Positions 28,532 to 37,336 of a stretch of 64,000 bases of DNA are shown here, piece by piece. The stretch is from CAYJAZ01 sp964369185 (GTDB lineage: Bacteria; Desulfobacterota; Desulfovibrionia; Desulfovibrionales; Desulfovibrionaceae): assembly GCA_964369185.1 (NCBI GenBank), contig CAYJEN010000002.1, positions 31,248 to 95,247 of the forward strand, read 5' to 3'. Both the position numbers and the translations under genes were made by a program. The notes beneath the pieces were generated by a model that ran no database searches, had not been told where the DNA came from, and worked only from the letters and a program-made list of their open reading frames with translations. How positions within the stretch are numbered: the stretch's first letter is position 1; every line of letters starts with the position of its first letter.

Positions 28532-28858
28532 CTATTTTACTTTTTCAGGTGGTCTTCTATCATCTATGTCTGGGAAGAAGCTAGGGTCTTCTTTAAAGTC
28601 ATCTTTTACGAAAAGTAAGCAGTAGCAAGCACCGAATTCTTCAATATCATCTTTACAATATACGCATGGACAAATGATATCTTCATCATCTTCCAAGTTC
28701 CCAGTAGCTAATCTACATGGGCAAGCAAGGTTATTGTATTTTTCATGATTAGCCAGAAGACTATCTATTGTTCTAAGTCTATGCTCTTCATCTGCGTGGA
28801 GATAAAAACCATCTTTTTCAAATGTTTTGAGATAATTATGAAGTTCGTTCTGGTTCAT
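28532..28858 (-). CDS. Ferredoxin-thioredoxin reductase catalytic-type protein
   Basis: A 108-residue protein with seven cysteines in the pattern CPC (46-48), CPC-VYC (63-68) and CYC (78-80). This is the 4Fe-4S plus redox-disulfide arrangement of the catalytic chain of ferredoxin:thioredoxin reductase. It accepts single electrons from ferredoxin to reduce a disulfide. No variable (FTR-V) subunit is encoded nearby, as is usual for anaerobes. It overlaps the preceding glutaredoxin-like gene by 23 bases, which suggests that the two products work together. Confidence 0.85.
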   Translation of the reverse strand: MNQNELHNYLKTFEKDGFYLHADEEHRLRTIDSLLANHEKYNNLACPCRLATGNLEDDEDIICPCVYCKDDIEEFGACYCLLFVKDDFKEDPSFFPDIDDRRPPEKVK

Positions 28859-29303
28859 TCTTTATAGCCTCTCTCAGTAAATGTTCACGAAAACCTACAA
28901 CTGTTTTGCCGGATGGCATAATAAAAGTTGGAAAAGAACCTTTTTCATTGAATTCTTTAAGAACTCGCATAATTTCTTTTCTTGTTTCTCCGCTAAATAG
29001 GTCAACATGTATAAGCTTGAACGCAATCTGATTTTCTTTTAGGAATTTTTGAGTACGAATACAATGCTGGCATGTGACTAAAGCATAGAGAACAGGCAGG
29101 TTTTGACTTGTTGGTGCAGTAGCTATCTGATATTGTTCACGTAAATTTTCCGGCAAGTCGTCAATATTGATTTCTACTTTCTTTTCTTGTTCTACTACTT
29201 CAGGTGCTACCGAAGGCTTTTTGCTTTTTTTTAGAATTACCACTAAAAGCAAAAGGACTACAGCCAAAGATATTATAATTGTTGCTGGCAAGTTATACTC
29301 CAT
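28836..29303 (-). CDS. Membrane-anchored glutaredoxin-like protein
   Basis: A 155-residue protein with one N-terminal transmembrane helix (residues 7-25), a charged linker, and a glutaredoxin fold starting near residue 70. The redox motif is C78-QH-C81, followed by the cis-proline region GSFPTFIMPSGKTVVGF. It is probably the disulfide partner of the overlapping FTR-like protein. The helix would place the domain at the membrane; from the charge of the flanking KKSKK it most likely faces the cytoplasm. Confidence 0.8.
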   Translation of the reverse strand: MEYNLPATIIISLAVVLLLLVVILKKSKKPSVAPEVVEQEKKVEINIDDLPENLREQYQIATAPTSQNLPVLYALVTCQHCIRTQKFLKENQIAFKLIHVDLFSGETRKEIMRVLKEFNEKGSFPTFIMPSGKTVVGFREHLLREAIKNEPERTS

Positions 29304-29310
29304 AACAAAA

Positions 29311-29341
29311 TACTCTCCCTCGAACTAAGTTTGAGGGAGAG
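29311..29341 (-). terminator. Terminator hairpin after the uspA-type gene
   Basis: ACTCTCCCTC and GAGGGAGAGT pair around an 11-base loop, with an ATTTTGTT tail on the minus strand. It lies just past the stop of the universal stress gene and before the glutaredoxin-like gene. Confidence 0.7.
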
Positions 29342-29349
29342 TGATTTTT

Positions 29350-29817
29350 TTAGTCTTCTGGTGTACATTCCATATCAAGGTCGTTAGGAACAACCATAAC
29401 AGGAATACGTGTTTTTCCAATAACAGCTTGGGAGGCTCTTGAATTGAAGAAGTTGAAGAAGCCTTTTGTTGACATGCTACCCATAATGATAACATCGGCA
29501 CATAATTTATCAGCTAAAATAAGAAGTTCATTTGCCGGATTACCAACAGTTACAAAACCTTCGGCATCAAGGCCAGCAAAGTTTTCTTCGATAAATTTAT
29601 CAAGATACTTTTTTGCACCTTCTTCAGCTTGATCAAATACACCTTTTGCTACATCAGAATCTGAAACAAAGCTACGCACGGAATCCATTGAAGGCAGTGA
29701 GTGCACTACATAGATTTTAGCGTCATTTTGTTTAGCAAGTTCGCGAGTATAGTATACAATGTCTTCGCTGTGTTCGATAAGGCTGATTGAGCAAATAATG
29801 TTTTTGAAAGTTGACAT
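29350..29817 (-). CDS. Universal stress protein (UspA family)
   Basis: A 155-residue single-domain Usp. It has the expected FKNIICSISLIEHSED opening, the ADVIIMGSMSTKGF segment of the nucleotide-binding loop, and the terminal strand TRIPVMVVP. The G-x2-G-x9-G(S/T) ATP motif is degenerate (GSMSTKGFFNFFNSRAS), so ATP binding is uncertain. It lies between the redox pair and cheZ, with its own terminator. Confidence 0.9.
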   Translation of the reverse strand: MSTFKNIICSISLIEHSEDIVYYTRELAKQNDAKIYVVHSLPSMDSVRSFVSDSDVAKGVFDQAEEGAKKYLDKFIEENFAGLDAEGFVTVGNPANELLILADKLCADVIIMGSMSTKGFFNFFNSRASQAVIGKTRIPVMVVPNDLDMECTPED

Positions 29818-30090
29818 ACAATTCTCCTTTAGTGTTTAACTGAATATCTTACCGTAGTGATTTTCATAGATTCAACGTACTATAAAGTTCTAAAATATGC
29901 AAGTTATTTCGTGATTATTTTAACTAGGTCAAATTATTTAACTAACTTATTTTATTTGATTATTATATTCAAAACACTGTTTAGGAAAAATAGCTATATT
30001 TTGAATATAAATTTATAAAAATAGTAATTTTGTTAGCATAAAAAATAATATTAAAATATCAAATAGTTATAGGGTGAGAGAATAAAAGTA

Positions 30091-30531
30091 TTATAAATCG
30101 AACTGAGCTAAAAGGCTATCAATATTCACTTGTCCATTATTAGATTCAGGGCCTTTAAGCTGTTTGCCCGGAAGCATAATTTTTTTGTCAATATCGGTAA
30201 TTGCATTTTCAAAATGTTTTAGATTCGTAAGAAGTTTTTTAATTCTTTGCCCATTCAAATCTTGGAAAGAAAGCAATGAGATAACTTCAGATAAATCGTT
30301 ACCGATTCCTACTTCTTTATCGCGGAGCATTTGCAGTTCTTCAGCTGTGAGTGAATCTTTTTTTAGTAATTCTTCTCTTTCTTCATGTAGTTCGATGTGA
30401 TGCTCGACGTAATCAAGAACTGACAAGGTTGCATTTTCTGACTGAGTAAGAATAGAATTTAGGTAATTATAGCTTTCTACAATAAGCTGTCTAAGGGTGA
30501 TGAATTCGCCGTCTGCTTGGTCTGACTGCAT
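30091..30531 (-). CDS. cheZ: Short CheZ-like CheY-P phosphatase
   Basis: A 146-residue, mostly helical protein. The CheZ active-site signature is LLSFQDLNGQRIKKLL, with D91 and Q95 at the positions of the essential Asp and Gln of E. coli CheZ. The C-terminal tail VDSLL-like peptide (NIDSLLAQFDL) matches the CheY-binding peptide. E. coli CheZ has 214 residues, so the N-terminal part is shortened. It would dephosphorylate CheY-P and fits the large chemoreceptor at 14602. Assignment rests on these two motifs. Confidence 0.78.
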   Translation of the reverse strand: MQSDQADGEFITLRQLIVESYNYLNSILTQSENATLSVLDYVEHHIELHEEREELLKKDSLTAEELQMLRDKEVGIGNDLSEVISLLSFQDLNGQRIKKLLTNLKHFENAITDIDKKIMLPGKQLKGPESNNGQVNIDSLLAQFDL

Positions 30532-30553
30532 TATAGTCTCCTTTTTTGAGGAT

Positions 30554-31933
30554 TTATTTATATAGGTGCTTTAAAGCAACTTGCGTACCAAAAGCGATAA
30601 TATGATCCTCTGGTTGAATCACAGTATTACCTTGCGGAATAATTACTTTTCCTTTACGTAAAATACTGAGAATTAGAATACCTTTTGGAAAATCTAAATC
30701 TTTGATTGCTTTATTAAGATAAGGGGAGTCGGCTGTAAGTTCTATTTCTAGAATTTCGGCTTCTTCAGCACCTATACTAACAGAGGCAAAGACTTTTCCT
30801 TCACGTATATAGTTCATAAATGAATTTACCGCAGCTAAGCGCGGGCTTACACTATGATCAATTCCAATTGTTGAGAGCAGAGAAACATAGCTTGATTTAT
30901 TTACTCTTGCAACAGTATCTCTCACTCCTAAACTTTTAGCAAGTAAGCAGGTGAGAATATTAGTTTCTTCATCTTCAGTAACTGAGACAAATACGTCCAT
31001 TTTACCAATATTTTCAGTAACAAGAACTTCTTTTTCTCTTGCATCGCCAAGCAAGACAAGGCTAGAATTTAGTTCAGATGCTAAATATTTTGCTCTAGTT
31101 TCGTCCTGATCAATGAGTTTTACGGTTAAACCTCTATCCTCAAATAGCTGTGCAAGTTGCAAGCCTATATTACCACCGCCTACAATGCAAGCTGATTTAA
31201 ATAAGGCATTATGTTTATTAAGCAATTTTAGTAGAAATTTTTGTTTTGATGATTGATAGACGAAGTATACAATATCATCTTTTTCTATAGTGTCTTCACC
31301 TGATGGAATAAAGAGTGTACCTTCTCTTCTAATTGCAGCTACTAAGATATCGTCACATTTTGTAAGCGTTCTAAAGTCGAATAGGGGATGCCCTATAATC
31401 TCACTTTCTTCTACTTTATAGCAAACCATTCGTACTTGTCCCATAGCAAATTCAGCATAATCAAGGGCTTGCGGTAAAGAAAGAAGGCGGTCAATCATAC
31501 GAACAACAGCATCTTCCGGATTCACTATAAGATGAATTTCAATTCCATGCACTTTAAAGAGATGGGTATAGGTTGCGTAATCGTCTTCACGTACACGAGC
31601 AAGACGCTTACAAGATGGATTTAGCATTGCAGCAAACGTTGAGATAAGTAGATTTGTTTCATCATTATTTGTTGCAGCAATACATACATCAGCATTTTTA
31701 ATGCCGGCATCTTCAAGAACTTGCGGATTTGCGCCCGAACCTTGGAGAATTTGCACATCCAAGGTGTTTTGAAAAGTCTCTAACTTGCCGGCATTATTAT
31801 CAATTACAGTTACAGAATGGTTTGCGCGCGTAAGTCTGCGTGAGAGTTGATAGCCAACTTCACCCGCTCCAACAATGATAATTTTCTCATTTTTGAGTTT
31901 ATCAGTCTCTTTACGCTTTATAAAACCAAACAT
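30554..31933 (-). CDS. trkA: Trk system potassium uptake protein TrkA
   Basis: The ATG at 31933 is preceded by TTGGAG at the asnS stop and gives 459 residues; a longer frame to 31978 would lie inside asnS. Two RCK modules are present, each with a Rossmann motif (IIIVGAGEVGYQLSRRL and ACIVGGGNIGLQLAQLF) followed by a TrkA_C domain. TrkA is the cytoplasmic NAD(H)/ATP-gated ring that controls the TrkH/TrkG channel, which is not encoded in this window. Confidence 0.93.
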   Translation of the reverse strand: MFGFIKRKETDKLKNEKIIIVGAGEVGYQLSRRLTRANHSVTVIDNNAGKLETFQNTLDVQILQGSGANPQVLEDAGIKNADVCIAATNNDETNLLISTFAAMLNPSCKRLARVREDDYATYTHLFKVHGIEIHLIVNPEDAVVRMIDRLLSLPQALDYAEFAMGQVRMVCYKVEESEIIGHPLFDFRTLTKCDDILVAAIRREGTLFIPSGEDTIEKDDIVYFVYQSSKQKFLLKLLNKHNALFKSACIVGGGNIGLQLAQLFEDRGLTVKLIDQDETRAKYLASELNSSLVLLGDAREKEVLVTENIGKMDVFVSVTEDEETNILTCLLAKSLGVRDTVARVNKSSYVSLLSTIGIDHSVSPRLAAVNSFMNYIREGKVFASVSIGAEEAEILEIELTADSPYLNKAIKDLDFPKGILILSILRKGKVIIPQGNTVIQPEDHIIAFGTQVALKHLYK

Positions 31934-31934
31934 T

Positions 31935-33311
31935 TTAGAACTCCAAGCTTCCCGGAGTACGTGGGAATGATATAACATCGCGGATATTGCTTATACCTGT
32001 TAGGAGCATAAGCATACGTTCAAAGCCCATACCAAAGCCGGCATGCGGTGCAGAACCGAAGCGGCGTAAATCTAAATACCACCAGTAATCGGCTGGGTTT
32101 TGTCCAAGTTCAACGATACGTTTTTCTAATCTATCAAGTCTTTCTTCACGTTGAGAACCGCCAATAAGTTCACCTATGCGTGGAACAAGTAAGTCCATAG
32201 CTGCAACGGTTTCGTTATCATCGTTCATTCTCATATAGAAGGCTTTGATATCTTTAGGATAGTTATAAACAGTAGCAGGTCCTTTGAAGTATTCTTCTGT
32301 AAGGAATCTTTCGTGTTCTGTTTGTAAATCTTGCCCTTTAATTACAGGGAATTCAAAATCTTTACCTGATTTTTGTAATATATCAATAGCATCGAAGTAA
32401 GGGATTCTATTAAATTCTTTGCTTTGAAGAACTTTTAAGCTATCGAGTAAACCTTTTGAAACGAAATTATCAAAAAGAGTGAGGTCTTCCATGCAGTTAT
32501 TGAGAGCATAATCAACAACATAACGAGTAAGATCTTCAGCAAGTTTCATATCGTCATTGAGGTCAGCAAAAGCGATTTCGGGTTCAATCATCCAAAATTC
32601 AGCAGCGTGACGAGGAGTATTTGAATTTTCAGCTCTAAAAGTAGGGCCGAAAGTATAAACTTTTCCTAAAGCCATAGCCATAGCTTCAGCTTCTAATTGA
32701 CCTGATACGGTAAGATGAGCTTGTTTTGCAAAGAAGTCTTCAGAAAAATCTTTCTTTTCAGGAGCAAGGGTTGTTACTCTGAACATTTCGCCAGCACCTT
32801 CGCAGTCAGCACCGGTGAGGATTGGAGTATGAACGTAATAGAAACCTTGATTATGGAAAAATTCATGAACAGCGCGTGAAGCCGCAGAACGAACTCTTGC
32901 AGCAGCGCCATATTTATTTGAGCGAGGACGTAAGTGTGCGATTGTTCTGAGGTATTCATCAGTGTGACGCTTTTTCTGAATTGGGAAAGTTTCAGGATCA
33001 GCAAGACCAAACACGTGCATTTCTAAAGCTTTTACTTCCCATTTTTGCCCCTTACCCGGAGATTCTATAAGGCTGCCTTTTACTTGGATAGCAGCGCCTG
33101 TATTAATTTGCATATTTTCGCTAGTAAGAACTTCATAAGCTTGTGTTCCTTCATCAATAATGCACTGAATGTTAGCGAGGCAAGAGCCATCGTTCACTTC
33201 AATAAAACTGAAAGCTTTTGAATCTCTTCTAGTGCGAATCCAGCCACAAAGTGTGATATCTTCAATGGAGTTTTGTGAATTTAAAAGTTCTTTAACTGAA
33301 ATGCGTTGCAT
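31935..33311 (-). CDS. asnS: Asparaginyl-tRNA synthetase
   Basis: A 458-residue class II synthetase. An N-terminal OB-fold anticodon domain (ITLCGWIRTRRDSKAFSFIEV) is followed by the catalytic core with motif 2 TFRAENSNTPRHAAEFWMIE and motif 3 GFGMGFERMLMLLTG. The Asn- rather than Asp-specific group is indicated by overall length (AspRS is about 590) and the KKRHTDEYLR segment. It lies one base upstream of trkA on the same strand. Confidence 0.95.
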   Translation of the reverse strand: MQRISVKELLNSQNSIEDITLCGWIRTRRDSKAFSFIEVNDGSCLANIQCIIDEGTQAYEVLTSENMQINTGAAIQVKGSLIESPGKGQKWEVKALEMHVFGLADPETFPIQKKRHTDEYLRTIAHLRPRSNKYGAAARVRSAASRAVHEFFHNQGFYYVHTPILTGADCEGAGEMFRVTTLAPEKKDFSEDFFAKQAHLTVSGQLEAEAMAMALGKVYTFGPTFRAENSNTPRHAAEFWMIEPEIAFADLNDDMKLAEDLTRYVVDYALNNCMEDLTLFDNFVSKGLLDSLKVLQSKEFNRIPYFDAIDILQKSGKDFEFPVIKGQDLQTEHERFLTEEYFKGPATVYNYPKDIKAFYMRMNDDNETVAAMDLLVPRIGELIGGSQREERLDRLEKRIVELGQNPADYWWYLDLRRFGSAPHAGFGMGFERMLMLLTGISNIRDVISFPRTPGSLEF

Positions 33312-33479
33312 AAATTTCCTCTTTATTTCAAATTATATTTAAATACTGTTTATAAATGTAGTTAGGCTATTATAATAAAAATATCATAAAATGTACATAG
33401 CAGAGCACGAATAGTTCATGCAAAAAAAATTGTTAGTAGCTAAATGTATTATTTAGATTAATTCTCTATACTACCTAAG

Positions 33480-33755
33480 TTAGCTTCCTTTTTTGAAAAG
33501 AAAGTCATAGAGTAGGGAATCATCTTCATCTCTGATTTCCATACCTTTTTTTACACCTGCGCGAACAGCTGCTTCTGCTTCATAAATCATTGGTAAATCA
33601 GTATAGTAGAGCGCACCGCTATGTAAATCATTTTCTTCAAGCACAGTTGTAAAAGCTCTTCCTATTTCTGATTGATTAGAAATAAATGGTCCAATCCAAA
33701 TAAGGAAGGCATATAAAATGCCGCCGCAGAGCACAAGTTTCAACAAGCCTTTCAT
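33480..33755 (-). CDS. Small membrane-anchored hypothetical protein
   Basis: A 91-residue protein with one N-terminal hydrophobic segment (residues 5-24), followed by a polar, acidic tail. I do not recognise the family. The frame has good codon regularity and its ATG follows AAGGTAGTATTACT. It stands alone between asnS and the zinc operon. Confidence 0.5.
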   Translation of the reverse strand: MKGLLKLVLCGGILYAFLIWIGPFISNQSEIGRAFTTVLEENDLHSGALYYTDLPMIYEAEAAVRAGVKKGMEIRDEDDSLLYDFLFKKGS

Positions 33756-33873
33756 AGTAATACTACCTTATAAAGTTTTTTTTATTTTGACATTATTCTG
33801 AAAATTGTCAAGCTATTTCTATAATGAGCTAAAATCATTGTATGTTATTTCAAAAAAAATAGTAGATAAGCTA

Positions 33874-33905
33874 CTTGGGTGTGTTTCTAAATTAAGAAAT
33901 TTTGA
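33874..33905. repeat. Solo end of the MITE-like element
   Basis: CTTGGGTGTGTTTCTAAATT (33874-33893) matches the left end of the 155-bp element, but no partner arm follows. It is probably a truncated copy. Confidence 0.5.
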
Positions 33906-33955
33906 AGAGCTATAGCTTGAAATATCAAATTTTAAAATCTACTTCAGAGAATATT

Positions 33956-34813
33956 TTAGAAATATACTCGTATTTTTTGAATTAGCATAGAAAATAGAAA
34001 TACACAGCAGTTTACTATAACAATTGTTGCACCTACAGGAGTACTTGCCAGAATTGAAACTATAATCCCCGTAGCTGCGCAAAAAATTGAAAATAGAGCT
34101 GCGGTTATTACTACAGAACGGAAATTTTCAAATAACCTCATAGCAGATAAAGCAGGAAAAACTACAAGTGCTGAAATAAGTAGTGAACCAACAAGATTCA
34201 TGGCAACAACAATAACTGCAGCAATTGTGATAGCAATAAGCAGATTATATCTTTCTACATTTAATCCAGTTGCGCGTGCAAAAGTTTCATCAAAGGTGAT
34301 TGAGAAAATTTTATGATAGAATACAACATACATACTTAGCACGAAAAGCGATAATATAGCTGAAATCCAAACATCTGTTTTTGTCAATGTAAGTATTGAT
34401 GTAGAGCCAAATAAAGTATTACACACATCCGCGGCAATGTTTGAAGAAGTAGGATAGAGATTCAAAAGTAGATAGCCAAAACCTAAAGATCCAACAGAGA
34501 GCATAGCTATTGCAGCATCACCATTAATTTTTGTATTTTCTCCTAAGCGTAGTAAAATAATAGCACAAATAGCAGTAACAGGAAAAACAAGAATGCTTTC
34601 ATTCACTAGCTTTAAAGCACTTGCTATTGCTATTGCTCCAAATGCTATATGCGAAAGACCATCGCCAATATAAGAAAATCTTTTTAAAACAAGTGTTACA
34701 CCTAACAAAGAAGAGCAAAGAGCAATTAGAATACCTACAATAAAAGCATATAAAACAAAAGGATAGGAAAAATATACTGACAATGTGGAAAAAATACCAT
34801 TTACTATTTGCAT
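33956..34813 (-). CDS. znuB: Zinc/metal ABC transporter permease (ZnuB type)
   Basis: The ATG at 34813 gives 285 residues, with AAAGG upstream inside the end of znuC; a GTG at 34822 is less likely. Eight or so hydrophobic helices are seen. SYIGDGLSHIAFGAIAIA and LVGSLLISALVVFPALSAMRL are conserved ABC-3 family motifs. The gene overlaps znuC by 10 bases. With the ATPase and His-rich binding protein it forms a complete importer, most likely for zinc; manganese is possible. Confidence 0.9.
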   Translation of the reverse strand: MQIVNGIFSTLSVYFSYPFVLYAFIVGILIALCSSLLGVTLVLKRFSYIGDGLSHIAFGAIAIASALKLVNESILVFPVTAICAIILLRLGENTKINGDAAIAMLSVGSLGFGYLLLNLYPTSSNIAADVCNTLFGSTSILTLTKTDVWISAILSLFVLSMYVVFYHKIFSITFDETFARATGLNVERYNLLIAITIAAVIVVAMNLVGSLLISALVVFPALSAMRLFENFRSVVITAALFSIFCAATGIIVSILASTPVGATIVIVNCCVFLFSMLIQKIRVYF

Positions 34814-35490
34814 TGTTCGCACCTTTGCTTTGTAAAATATTCATTTTTAGAAAGCACATCAACAGAAGAGGAAATGCAGACTACATGACTAGAAAAGTTT
34901 AAAGCATTTTCACTATCATGTGTTACCATGCAAATAGCAGTTCCTTCACTATTCAAATCCTTTACGATAGAATACATTTCTTTAGTTGAGGAAATATCTA
35001 AGCCAGAGGTTGGTTCATCTAAAAGTAACATTTTATCTGTTGCACAAAGAGCTCTAGCGATTAATGTTCTTTGCTGTTGACCTCCTGAAATTTTATTGAA
35101 GCTTTTTTTTGCTAAGTGTTCTATCTTCATTTTTTCAAGTAAGCTCATTGCTTTAATTTTATCTCTTTTAGAATAAAAAGGACTAAAGGAATGAGCGTTT
35201 ATACAGCCAGATAAAACAACTTCCCAAACAGATGCAGGAAAATCTTTTTGTATTTGAGTTTGTTGTGGAATATACCCGATTTCATTAAAAGTAAAATTAT
35301 TACAGAGTGCTACTTTACCTTTGAGTGGAGGGGTTAAACCTAAGATTGTTTTAATCAAGGTGCTTTTCCCTACGCCATTTTCTCCGATAATACAAAAGTA
35401 TTCACCTTTGGAAATGGTAAAATTGATATCTTTTAATAAAGTCTTATTTTCATAGCCTATTGCAAGATTTTCACATTTAATAAATTCCAT
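34804..35490 (-). CDS. znuC: Zinc/metal ABC transporter ATP-binding protein (ZnuC type)
   Basis: A 228-residue ATPase. Walker A is GENGVGKSTLIKT, the signature is ISGGQQQRTLIARAL, and Walker B is MLLLDEPTSGLD. The Q loop (YIPQQTQIQ) and H loop (MVTHDSEN) are intact. The gene starts 4 bases after znuA. The C-terminal CEQC could bind metal, but this is speculative. Confidence 0.92.
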   Translation of the reverse strand: MEFIKCENLAIGYENKTLLKDINFTISKGEYFCIIGENGVGKSTLIKTILGLTPPLKGKVALCNNFTFNEIGYIPQQTQIQKDFPASVWEVVLSGCINAHSFSPFYSKRDKIKAMSLLEKMKIEHLAKKSFNKISGGQQQRTLIARALCATDKMLLLDEPTSGLDISSTKEMYSIVKDLNSEGTAICMVTHDSENALNFSSHVVCISSSVDVLSKNEYFTKQRCEQCK

Positions 35491-35494
35491 ACTT

Positions 35495-36592
35495 TTACTT
35501 TGCTAAGGCTTGTTTAAGTGTTTCAAGGTTTTCTTGCATGATTGAAAAATAGCTAATATTATTTGATATATCTTCTGCCTTTACAGATTGCAGAGAATTA
35601 AGAACAAGAATATTGGATTGTTTTTTATTACTTGCTGAAAGAATACTTTTTGCTAAGGTATCACTTGAACCATCTATGATAAAAATATTATCGAAATTGA
35701 GTTCATCAACTTTTTTTGATAGAAAAACAACTGTTTCAAAACTGGCTTCTGTATCGGCAGAGCAACCTACAAAGGCGGCAAAATAGTCAATGCCGTAGTC
35801 ATCTACAAGATATCTAAATGGGAATCTGTCAGCAACTAAGATAGTTTTTGTTTGACTACTTTCTATTGCTTTTTTATATTTATCATCGAGAGTTTGAAGT
35901 TTTTTGATATAAGCTTGTGCATTTGTTCTGTAAATTTTAATATTTTCTTTGTCGTGATGACCGAGTAATACAGAAATATTCTTTACAATGATTTGAGCAT
36001 TTTCTAATGAAAGCCAGATATGCTCATCATAGCCGTAGTGTAAGTTGATGTCATCATGGCTGTGACTATGCCCGTGATCTGTGTGGTCATGATTATGGTG
36101 GTTATGGTTATGACTACTTTCGTGGTCGTGTCCAGTATGCTCATGTTCACCGTGGTCATGATTATGGTGGTCATGGTTATGTGGTTCCATACCTTCAACA
36201 ATTTCTTCAAGTTTTACATTGTTGCCAATGTTCGACATAAGATTCACAACTGTTTGTTGCTTATTAATATTTTGCTTAAGTACATCGCTCACCCAAGCGT
36301 CGGATTCTCCGCCATTATAAATAAAAATATCAGATTTCGCTATGTTAGCAATATCTTGAATAGTTGGCTGATAACTGTGTAAGTCAACACCTGATTTTAG
36401 CAAAATATCAATTTCTATATTTTTTGAATCACCTACTATTTCACGTAACCAGTCATACATAGGAAAGGTTGTCGCTAATACTTTGATTTTTGATTTTTCA
36501 CTTGCCTCAACTTGTAGCGGAAAAATGAAAAAACTTCCTATAATACAAAAAATAAATAAAAATGAATGAAAAAGTCGATAGTTTTTTTGCAT
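35495..36592 (-). CDS. znuA: Zinc/metal ABC transporter substrate-binding protein (ZnuA type)
   Basis: A 365-residue periplasmic cluster A-I binding protein. The signal peptide ends around VEA at residue 29. Metal ligands are expected from DLHSYQPT and YDEHIWLSLENA. Between them is a very histidine-rich loop (about residues 137-185), made of repeats such as HNHDHHNHDHGEHEH, as in zinc-specific ZnuA/ZnuD-type proteins. Such loops chaperone or sense zinc. The loop is coded by a locally repetitive CATGGTT/ATGGTGG tract (36050-36185). Confidence 0.93.
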   Translation of the reverse strand: MQKNYRLFHSFLFIFCIIGSFFIFPLQVEASEKSKIKVLATTFPMYDWLREIVGDSKNIEIDILLKSGVDLHSYQPTIQDIANIAKSDIFIYNGGESDAWVSDVLKQNINKQQTVVNLMSNIGNNVKLEEIVEGMEPHNHDHHNHDHGEHEHTGHDHESSHNHNHHNHDHTDHGHSHSHDDINLHYGYDEHIWLSLENAQIIVKNISVLLGHHDKENIKIYRTNAQAYIKKLQTLDDKYKKAIESSQTKTILVADRFPFRYLVDDYGIDYFAAFVGCSADTEASFETVVFLSKKVDELNFDNIFIIDGSSDTLAKSILSASNKKQSNILVLNSLQSVKAEDISNNISYFSIMQENLETLKQALAK

Positions 36593-37336
36593 ATTATCAC
36601 CTAAATAAAATTTATTGTCGAATATTAGATTGTTCTAATTTTGTTTGGTAATATAAAATATTGACTAGGTCAAGGATTTTATATTTTATTATTTGCTCAA
36701 TTATAGAAAAGTTATCTAATATAGCTACAGAAGTAGATTTATTTTTACTATTAAAGTGTACTTCTAAAATAGATTATGACAAACTATGTAAAAAAATTCA
36801 ACAAATTTCCAATATAAAAACCCATTTTTTTCTCATACAAATTAGAAGAAAGAAATGAATAAAGCAGAATATATTTAAAATTTTACATAGACTCTTGTTA
36901 AAAATAAAGCGTGTAGTACAGTTGAGTCTAAACTTAAAATGCATAGAAAAAGCGTATACTTATGAGTGTATTTTCTGTAAGTGAGTTTGCTATTAGCCAA
37001 TACAAAACTACATACTTAAATATTGATTTTATACAGTATATGATATATATATGTGTGAACTAAGTAAACGATTTCCAATTGCAACTTTTCTGCCAACAAA
37101 GTTGTTACTCAGAGCAGTGTATAAAAATAAATTATCTTTTGTATGCTGGAGTTCTATAGATGAAAACAGTTGTAATACGATTATTAAGAGTATATGGCAC
37201 ACTTCTTGCTTTGCAGCATAAACAAACAGAATAGAGAACTTTACACAGTAAAATATACCAAAACTCAACGCTCTACATGAATTAATAATTTTTTTGATAC
37301 AACTAATTGTGTAGATATCTCGAATAAGGAATAATT
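36593..37336. other. Intergenic region upstream of znuA and the effector-like gene
   Basis: Divergent region of 744 bases, strongly AT-rich. Short open frames (36661-36858 and 37029-37268) lack ribosome-binding sites and recognisable products. ATTAGA-N4-TCTAAT at 36624-36639, 32 bases before znuA, is a possible operator (Zur-like by position only). No RNA gene was seen. Confidence 0.55.

Noticed and set aside
36050..36185. Short tandem repeats as a microsatellite switch
   Set aside because: They are codons of the histidine-rich loop in frame, and unit length varies; no sign of phase variation.
36004..36382. His/Thr/Met- and Val/Met-rich frames over the znuA histidine loop
   Set aside because: They are other-frame readings of the CATGGT-rich repeat that codes for the histidine loop.
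36661..36858. 65-codon frame upstream of the effector-like gene
   Set aside because: It begins with TTG, lacks a ribosome-binding site, and its AT-rich composition gives an Ile/Lys/Leu-rich peptide as expected by chance.
37029..37268. 79-codon minus-strand frame
   Set aside because: No ribosome-binding site and no recognised product; it lies in the region likely to hold the promoter of the gene at 37337.
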